NCBI GenBank assembly: GCA_015680685.1
Contig: MNCI01007684.1
Location: forward strand, 379,459 to 443,458
From: Gnetum montanum
Lineage: Eukaryota; Streptophyta; Gnetopsida; Gnetales; Gnetaceae
Length of the DNA: 64,000 nucleotides
Reading direction: 5' to 3'
Below are positions 61,321 through 64,000 of the stretch, in pieces; position 1 is the stretch's first letter, and each line of letters begins with the position of its first letter. The notes under the pieces were generated by a model, which did not search any database, was not told the origin of the DNA, and worked only from the letters and a program-made list of their open reading frames with translations. A program made the position numbers and the translations under genes.

Positions 61321-61568
61321 ATCGAATCTAGTATTGGTGTGTATGCTTTAGTATATGTTATGTTGAACTTTATATTTTGATAGTTGTTTGGCTGGTTTTT
61401 GTAAGTATAAAGTGTTTGCATTTTATAATAATATAAATTCTATTAGTGAATTCTGTTTATTTATGTTTAAATTCTCATACCATTTATCATTTTCGTATGT
61501 TTAAATTCTCATACCAGTTACAGTAGATTACATTTTCGTATGTTTAAATTCTCATACCAGTTATAGTA

Positions 61569-61742
61569 GATTACATTTTCGTATCATCCATAGCTGTTAT
61601 CATATCCGAAGTCTACAAAGATAAAGTCTACAAAGATATGGCACAAAAAGCTACAAAAAGTGTCCCACGGATACTAACACAAAATGGATTCAAAGCAGTA
61701 GTCAAGCTACTTCGTTTAGCTCTTCAACAGCCAAAATCATAA
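61569..61742 (+). pseudogene. Duplicated terminal exon, open but without a start
   Basis: The frame DYIFVSSIAVIISEVYKDKV, then YKDMAQKATKSVPRILTQNG and FKAVVKLLRLALQQPKS, is fully open to a TAA. It matches the start of the exon at 60772-61089 (DYIFISSIADIISEVYYKDI) but has a different end, shared with the pseudogene at 42491-42702. An acceptor-like TTATAGTAG precedes it. It may be an alternative last exon or a relic of a second gene. Confidence 0.45.
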
Positions 61743-61744
61743 AT

Positions 61745-62869
61745 ATATATATATATGTTGGTGGTGGTATTATAGAAGTCATTTCCATGCTACTTTGATA
61801 TTTGATTTTTGATGTTCAATGTCATACTTCTGGCTTCATTCGATAATGGTGAAATCTAGTACCATGTTGGTGCATTCAAAATCAAATCTAGTAATGGTGT
61901 GTATGCTTTGTACATGTTATGTTGATTTTTCTATTTGGATAGTTTTTTGGTTGGTTATTCTCAGTATAAAGTGTTTGAATTTTATTGTAATATAAGTTTT
62001 CTTTGGTCATTTATGTTTAAATTCTCTTAACATTTATCCTTTTTGTATTCATGTATGATTTATCATAAGATTGGAATAAAATTTTAGTTTATTTAGTTGA
62101 TATGAATATTAATTTTGTGCAAGTGAAAATGGATGGGTTTCAACTAAGAATTATGGGATTTTCCATGAGGCTACAAATTCTACTGATATTCACTGGATTG
62201 TAACCTTCTTGAATAATAATTATTCCAGAAGAAAATTGGCCAACTAATTTCTATAATTACAGTCTTCCAACATTTGATTATTTGCCTCCATGTTATTTGT
62301 GCCAGAAAATTCTTTTAAAATTCATGCAATTTTTTTTTCAATGAAAATATTAGGCTTTTGGTTATTTGCACAAATTTAATTGAAGAATAAAGTTACTCCA
62401 ATTTAAACACAAGAAATTTTCATAAAATTCCCATATATTTTTTTACCTTTGTGTTGCACCATTTCTTTGAATGTCCCAAGTACAATAATATATTTCCTTT
62501 AAAGTAATATTTATAGAATTTTAAAAAATAAATAGTAGTGTTTGTTTCTTAAGTTATAAGATTAAAGTTCAAGCATAAGTATAAACACCTAAAATAATTT
62601 AATTGGCAATAATGAGGTGTTAGCTTAGTGGTAAGACTCTTGATTTGGAAACTTGAAGTTATAGGTTTGATTTTGGTGGGCTATATTGTTTTAGTGGTAA
62701 ATGTTATTTAAAAAAATATTTTGGTTTCAAACACCCTTTCCGTTGAAATGATTTAAATAATAGAAATCAAAATTTTTACCATTAAGTATAAGATAATTTT
62801 ATAAAATATATCAAAATTTAAGCTAAAGCTTATTATCTTGTTACATAAGAGGTTACCAATTAAAGTAAC
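61745..62869 (+). repeat. Right copy of the segmental duplication (3' part)
   Basis: Matches 42715-43810 almost throughout, including the SINE-like copy at 62611 and the last bases before the LTR (TTAAAGTAACTAAT). No gene is seen in it. Confidence 0.85.
62611..62730 (+). repeat. SINE-like copy (2)
   Basis: AATGAGGTGTTAGCTTAGTG (box A like) and ATAGGTTTGATTTTGG (box B like). It is the duplicated partner of the copy at 43548. Confidence 0.6.
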
Positions 62870-64000
62870 TAATGAGTGGTGGAGTAATCCAACACACAAC
62901 TATACAAATCATAAATGTTTCATATGTGACCAAATTGTAATTTATGGACGAGGAAATGTGATTATGCTAGTAATTGGTTTAAGCTCGAGACCATTGTCTT
63001 CCCACTTGGAGTTAGTGAAGTCTACATGTATGGTTTAGCTCACAGTGGGGTATAAGATCTATTGATGTTGTTTAGCCATCTGGCTCCTAGTGAACATGGT
63101 GAAGTTTAAAGAGTTTTTAAGTCTAAGTCTAACTAAAATAGTAAACAAATCTATTCTATCCTAAGGTTATGGGTAACTGGTCCTAACCTTCCATACACAC
63201 CCTAGGCTTCAGGTAACTACTACTAGGATTATCAAGTACTTTTCTACTAGGCGAACCAAGCGATAGCACTACTAGGTTACCAAGCAATTACACTTAAGTG
63301 TTCAAGATTAGTTGTACTCATCCCACTTAATAATAGTAATAGTAAAGTGCATGGAAACGTAAACATTAATTAAGAAGAGAGTATATATTATTCTAAGTAA
63401 AATAGTAAACTAAGAGAATGTTGTAATAGTATGAAATAGCTTGATCTTTATTGTTGATCACACTTGTGCCCAAGTACAAGATGCTAGAACAAAGACTCGG
63501 TATAGTACATCACACCACACTACAGGCATTCACACTTCTAAGTGCTAAAGACTAACTCATGAAAATAAACTACAAGAGTTACACTACTATTGAATGAAAA
63601 CTTATATTGGATTCATGTGCCTAAGTTCTATATCTATAAGCTGACATGTGTCTCGTGATATTGCATATACAATAACATAGCTAGTGCTATGATATAATAT
63701 ATTTGATATCACAGTCCAAAAAATTTTAATTTATCATACCTCACAACTGACTAAAAACATGTCCTCGAGTTAAAACAAAATGAGGATAGAGTTCCTTAAA
63801 AAATTGGGAGGTAGATTTACATGACACTTTATGCTATAATGGTGTTTTTACAAAAACAACACAAGACATGATAAAAAAACCTTTGATAAAAAAAATTGAA
63901 TGAAGGTTGATATATCCTATGATTCCTAGTGGTGGTGGCTCCTACATCAATTACTCCCCCTTGTCGTTAGGCTTCTAGAATTTGTATTTGTTCAAGAGTG
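62870..64000 (-). mobile_element. Element D3: LTR and start of internal region, cut by the window edge
   Basis: LTR 62870-63949 (plus-strand ends TAATGAGTGG and CCTACATCA) is followed by a polypurine tract on the minus strand (GACAAGGGGGAGTAAT, 63950-63965) and the first bases of the ORF end shared with D1. The left flank is the same as that of D1, so both descend from one insertion that was duplicated with the locus. It continues beyond the window. Confidence 0.85.

Overview
This looks like nuclear DNA from a plant with a large, repeat-rich genome. A gymnosperm is most likely, but the sequence alone does not prove it. The reasons are very low gene density, AT-rich sequence, layers of decayed Ty3/gypsy and Ty1/copia LTR retrotransposons, coding remnants full of TAG/TGA stops and CG-to-TG/CA changes (as expected from long cytosine methylation), and no bacterial-style operons. 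A 372-base run of N (38470-38841) is an assembly gap. Almost every long reading frame is a retrotransposon fragment; only one locus looks like a possible host gene.

Layout. (1) 1-14411: a minus-strand Athila/Tat-like Ty3/gypsy element (A) runs from its 5' LTR (13578-14411) through a tRNA-Asp-type primer site, gag, protease, RT/RNase H and integrase to the left window edge. Its gag is split by a second minus-strand element (B, 3822-11562), an Ogre/Tat-like gag-protease element with one 1.5 kb LTR, one truncated LTR and two minisatellite arrays. (2) 14412-18653: a plus-strand element (E) with a long non-pol, coiled-coil-like ORF and a 3' LTR. (3) 18654-25551: old debris, including a gypsy pol fragment (K), a CATGAGTCATG repeat field, a SINE-like copy and a minus-strand copia pol (J). 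(4) 25552-36777: a minus-strand element (F) with an unrecognised ORF, abutting a plus-strand relative of A (C) with gag-pro-pol and a 3' LTR. (5) 36778-41900: a decayed copy of intron-like sequence, a SINE with an 18-bp target duplication, a solo LTR (H) with a perfect 5-bp duplication and an array of GATATC palindromes, a three-unit tandem repeat and low-copy sequence. (6) 41905-64000: two copies of a local segmental duplication. The left copy (41905 on) holds a dead gene fragment and a tandem LTR-internal-LTR-internal array (D1, D2). The right copy (56938 on) holds a plausible two-exon gene (57518-61089), a duplicated terminal exon and a further element (D3). A truncated copia element (I) lies between them.

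How it fits together. Eight LTRs (A, D1, D2, D3, E, F, G of element C, and solo H) share the TGATGAG...CTCATCA ends, or worn versions of them; in the copies examined a TATAAATA box follows a GATATC-rich U3. Some of these LTRs flank real gag-pol (A, C), while others flank a different ORF with no pol motif (D, E, probably F). That is the pattern expected of non-autonomous elements riding on an Athila-like partner, and it is the most interesting system here. The only candidate host gene encodes about 174 residues with an internal repeat of about 33 residues; I do not recognise its family.
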